From Flavobacteriales bacterium (GTDB lineage Bacteria > Bacteroidota > Bacteroidia > Flavobacteriales_D > Crocinitomicaceae), in assembly GCA_009926905.1 (NCBI GenBank), contig RFNX01000343.1, forward strand, positions 1 through 17,146: a stretch of DNA of 17,146 nucleotides, read 5' to 3'. The translations under genes and the position numbers were made by a program. The notes under the pieces are model-generated. The model did not search any database. It was not told where the DNA came from and worked only from the letters and a program-made list of their open reading frames with translations. This document shows positions 12,917 through 17,146 of the stretch, piece after piece; the stretch's first letter is position 1, and each line of letters starts with the position of its first letter.

Positions 12917-15900
12917 TTAAGCTTCTACTAATTCATCGTAAGCTTCTTGTGAACCAACAATCATTTTTTGGAATTCACGAACACCTGTACCCGCAGGAAT
13001 TAAATGTCCAACGATAACGTTTTCTTTTAATCCTTGTAAGTGATCTTCTTTTCCTGATATTGCAGCTTCGTTCAGTACTTTTGTTGTTTCCTGGAAGGAT
13101 GCAGCAGAGATGAACGATTGTGTTTGAAGTGATGCACGTGTGATACCTTGTAACAATGGAGTTGAAGTTGCAGGAATTGCTTCTCTTGCGTCAACCAATT
13201 GTTTGTCTTCACGTTTCAATCTTGAATTTTCATCACGTAAACGACGCACAGAAACTAACTGACCTTTTTTCAATTCAGTTGAGTCACCGATGTCTTTAAC
13301 GAACATCATTCCGTATAGCGCATCATTTGCTTCCATGATATCCGCTTTGTGAACCGATTGTCCTTCTAAGAAACGAGTATCTCCAGAGTCAATGATTTCA
13401 GCTTTCAACATCATTTGACGAACGATTACCTCGAAATGTTTATCGTTGATTTTTACCCCTTGTAAACGATAAACTTCTTGAATTTCATTAACGATATATT
13501 CTTGTACTTTCGTTGGTCCTTCAATGTTCAAGATATCATTTGGAGTGATTGCACCATCAGATAACGGTTGACCAGCTCTAACGAAGTCATTTTGTTGTAC
13601 TAAGATATGTTTAGAAAGAGAAACCAAATATTTTCTCACTTCACCTAATTTAGATGTAATGATAATTCTCTGTTACCTCTTTTAATCACACCAAACGATG
13701 CAGTACCGTCAATTTCAGAAACAACAGCTGGATTAGATGGGTTACGTGCTTCGAATAATTCCGTTACACGTGGAAGACCACCTGTGATATCCCCTGTTTT
13801 ACCAGCTAGTCTTGGGATTTTAACCAAGATTTCACCAGCTTCTAATGTATCACCTTCGTTTACAGAAATATGTGCATTTACTGGAATCGAATATTCACGT
13901 AATTTTTCTTTCGTTTTCGAATCGATAATATGAATTGCTGGGCTTTTCTTTTTATCTCTCGTTTCGATGATTACTTTTTCAGTAAATCCTGTTTGCTCAT
14001 CGACTTCTTCACGGAAAGTAATGTTTTCAATGATGTTATCGAATACTACCTTACCAGAAACTTCCGCAACAATCAAGGCATTGTATGGATCCCATTTACA
14101 GATAACGTCACCTTTTTTGATTTTAGAATTAGGTGTTACCATTAATTCTGAACCATAAGGAACGTTAGCGGTCATAACTGTAATTCCTGTTTTCTCGTCA
14201 GTGATTTTCAATTCAGCTGAACGACCAACAACGATTATTTTAGTTGTACCGTCTGTATTTGTTTTTTCAATCGTTCTTAATTCGTCGATTTCGATTCTAC
14301 CATTTGCTTTAGCTTTCAAGTCAGAAATATCTGCAATGTTCGAAGCGGTACCACCCACGTGGAATGTACGAAGTGTCAACTGTGTTCCTGGCTCACCAAT
14401 TGATTGAGCAGCTACTACACCAACAGCATCACCACGTTGAGCTAATCTGTGATTTGAAAGGTTGCGTCCGTAACATTTAGAACAAACTCCTCTTCTCATT
14501 TCACAAGTTAATACAGAACGAATTTCAACTTCATCAATTCCTGATTTCTCGATTGTTTTAGCAACGTCTTCAGTAATTAATTCACCAGCAGCTACGATTA
14601 ACGTTTCGCTTTCTGGAAGATATACATCATGAACAGATGTTCTACCTAAAATTCTATCGTACAATGGTTCAACAACCTCGTCATTTTTCTTCAACGCTGT
14701 TGCAACGATTCCTCTTAATGTTCCACAATCGTTAGAATTGATAACAACATCTTGCGCAACGTCAACCAAACGACGTGTTAAGTAACCAGCATCCGCTGTT
14801 TTTAAGGCTGTATCTGCCAAACCTTTACGTGCACCGTGAGTAGAAATAAAGTATTCCAAAATCGATAATCCTTCTTTAAAGTTGGATAAAATCGGGTTTT
14901 CAATAATCTCTTGTACAGAAGCACCAGATTTTTGCGGTTTCGCCATCAATCCTCGCATACCAGATAACTGACGAATTTGTTCTTTAGATCCACGAGCTCC
15001 TGAGTCAAACATCATATAAATTGAGTTGAATCCTTGACGGTCAGTTTTCAATTGATCCATCAATGTTGCTGTTAATCTTGAGTTAGTGTGTGTCCAGATA
15101 TCAATGATTTGGTTATAACGCTCGTTGTTAGTAATAAGACCCATGTTATAGTTCACCATTACTTCTTTCACGTCACCTTCAGCTTTAAGAACCAATTGTT
15201 CTTTTTCTTTCGGGATAATAATGTCATCTAGGTTGAATGATAATCCACCTCTAAATGCCATTTCGTAACCTAACCCTTTGATATCGTCCAAGAATTGAGC
15301 TGTACGTGATGTTCCACATACTTTCAATACCTCACCGATAATATCTCTCAACGCTTTTTTAGTCAAGACGTCATTGATATAACCAACTTCTCTTGGAACT
15401 TTTTCGTTGAATAAAACACGACCACAAGTAGTTTCGATGATCATCAATTCAGGAGTTCCTTCTTTGTTTAAATCATACGATTTCACTTTGATATGTGCGT
15501 GTAAATCTAATTTTTTCTCGTTGTAAGCAATAGTTACTTCTTGTGGAGAATAGAACGTACTTCCTTCACCTTTTACGATTTCAGTTTCAGTTGTTCTTTT
15601 TCCTTTGGTAATGTAATATAAACCTAGCACCATGTCTTGAGAAGGTACTGCAATTGGAGCTCCATTCGCAGGGTTCAAGATATTGTGAGATGCCAACATC
15701 AACATTTGAGCTTCCAAGATTGCAGCATTACCTAGTGGTAAATGTACCGCCATTTGATCACCATCGAAATCGGCATTGAAGGCTGTCGTTACAAGTGGAT
15801 GTAAACGAATTGCTTTTCCTTCAATTAATTTAGGTTGGAATGCTTGAATACCAAGTCTGTGTAATGTTGGGGCACGGTTTAATAAAACTGGATGTCCTTT

Positions 15901-17146
15901 CAATACGTTTTCTAAGATATCCCAAACAACAGGCTCTTTACGGTCAACGATTTTCTTTGCAGATTTAACCGTTTTAACGATACCACGCTCAATCATTTTA
16001 CGAATGATAAACGGTTTGTAAAGTTCCGCAGCCATGTCTTTTGGTAAACCACACTCGTGTAATTTCAAATCTGGTCCAACAACAATTACCGAACGTGCTG
16101 AATAATCCACACGTTTTCCAAGTAAATTTTGACGGAAACGACCTTGTTTACCTTTTAATGAGTCAGAAAGTGATTTTAAAGCTCTGTTTGATTCAGTTTT
16201 AACCGCACTTGATTTTCTTGAGTTATCGAACAATGAATCAACTGACTCTTGCAACATACGTTTCTCATTACGCAAAATCACTTCTGGTGCTTTGATTTCG
16301 ATTAATCTTTTCAAACGGTTATTACGAATAATTACGCGTCTGTACAAGTCATTCAAATCCGAAGTTGCGAAACGGCCTCCATCAAGTGGAACTAACGGAC
16401 GCAATTCAGGTGGAATAACTGGAACAACTTTAACAATCATCCACTCAGGACGGTTATCAATACGCGTTTGAGAATCTTTCATTGCTTCCACAACTTGTAA
16501 TCTCTTCAACGCTTCGTGTTTTCTTTGAACTGAAGTTTCGTGTTCTGCTTGATCCCTCAAAGCATAAGACAAATCTTCTAATTTCAATTCTTTAAGCAAA
16601 TCATAAAGTGCTTCTGCACCCATTTTTGCAATAAATTTATTTGGATCTGAATCGTCTAAATATTGATTGTCCTTCATTGCTGGATTGTCAATAATATCTA
16701 AATATTCTTCCTCTGAAAGGAAATCCATTTTCTTTAAACTCAAACCTTCTACTTCAGCAGTTGCTCCTACTTGGATAACAACATAGCGTTCGTAATAAAT
16801 AATTTGATCCAATTTTTTTGTTGGTAAACCTAATAAGTAACCAATTTTATTTGGCAAAGAACGGAAATACCAAATGTGAGCAACTGGAACAACTAAAGAA
16901 ATGTGTCCCATGCGTTCTCTACGCACTTTTTTCTCAGTAACTTCTACACCACAACGGTCACAAACAATTCCTTTATAACGGATTCTTTTATATTTACCAC
17001 AGTGACATTCATAATCTTTTACTGGTCCAAAAATACGCTCACAAAATAAACCATCGCGTTCTGGTTTATATGTTCGGTAATTAATAGTTTCTGGTTTCAA
17101 TACCTCACCACTTGAGTTCTCCAGAATAATTTCTGGAGAAGCCAAT
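12917..17146 (-). CDS. rpoC: DNA-directed RNA polymerase subunit beta', N-terminus cut by window edge and interrupted by a single-base frameshift
   Basis: This is the large catalytic subunit of RNA polymerase. The first part runs from the window edge to a stop at 13645; the second, in a different frame, covers about 13665 to the stop at 12917. Adding one A opposite 13666-13667 joins them as KRGNREIIITSKLGEVRKYL. About 20-30 N-terminal residues are outside the window; the visible frame opens with LASPEIILENSSGEVLKPET, internal in homologues. Seen, numbered from the first visible residue: zinc site 1 cysteines 47, 49, 62 and 65; the catalytic NADFDGDQ (457-464), whose three aspartates bind magnesium; zinc site 2 in NDCGT and TCEMRRGVCSKCYG; and the trigger-loop block GEPGTQLTLRTFHVGG. 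The C-terminal segment is fully conserved (GITRASLQTQSFISAASFQE). A broken copy would be lethal, so this is probably a sequence error. rpoB is expected just upstream, outside the window. Confidence 0.97.

Noticed and set aside
1..17146. CRISPR array, tRNA or rRNA gene, transposase, integrase, toxin-antitoxin or defence cluster
   Set aside because: I looked on both strands and saw no regularly spaced repeats, cloverleaf-like sequence or recognisable mobile-element or defence protein.

Overview
The window looks like a core chromosomal segment of an AT-rich Bacteroidota bacterium, probably in or near Flavobacteriales. Supporting signs are TAnnTTTG-type promoter boxes just ahead of several genes, absence of strong Shine-Dalgarno sequences, a DUF2480 protein (a family I know from Bacteroidota), a MenA menaquinone enzyme, a TonB-dependent receptor with an N-terminal carboxypeptidase-regulatory-like domain, and an RpoC sequence of Bacteroidota type. 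I cannot assign genus or species.

Layout. (1) 1-684, minus: a rhomboid intramembrane protease whose C-terminal end lies outside the window. It is divergent from (2) a DUF2480 protein (734-1240, plus). (3) A secreted endonuclease/exonuclease/phosphatase-fold hydrolase, sphingomyelinase-like (1242-2099, minus), converges on it with one base between the stops. (4) menA (2303-3223, plus). (5) A plus-strand cluster: etfB, etfA, a bifunctional-nuclease (DUF151) protein with a UVR tail, and a NupG-like nucleoside permease, with short gaps or overlap from 3327 to 6912. (6) A TonB-dependent receptor (6989-9379, plus). (7) dinD (9624-10460, plus), isolated between two noncoding stretches and bracketed by a 17-bp direct repeat. 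(8) A minus-strand PadR regulator and PspC-domain membrane protein pair (12615 to 10762). (9) rpoC on the minus strand (17146 to 12917), cut by the window edge at its N-terminus and ending in a clear intrinsic terminator.

How the genes work together. Etf subunits carry electrons from flavin dehydrogenases toward the quinone pool, and MenA makes the menaquinone precursor of that pool, so regions 4 and 5 share respiratory logic. The bifunctional-nuclease protein and nucleoside permease suggest nucleic-acid turnover and nucleoside import. PadR probably controls its own operon with pspC, a membrane or envelope-stress module.

Main anomaly. Both etfA and rpoC are broken by a single-base frameshift, and each is repaired by adding one A in a GAA(A)T context. 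A broken rpoC is not credible in a living cell, so sequence error is the best explanation for at least that gene and probably both. I found no CRISPR array, rRNA, tRNA, transposase or integrase, and no convincing new multi-gene system. The most unusual candidates are the dinD island with its terminal repeat and the repeat-rich padR promoter.
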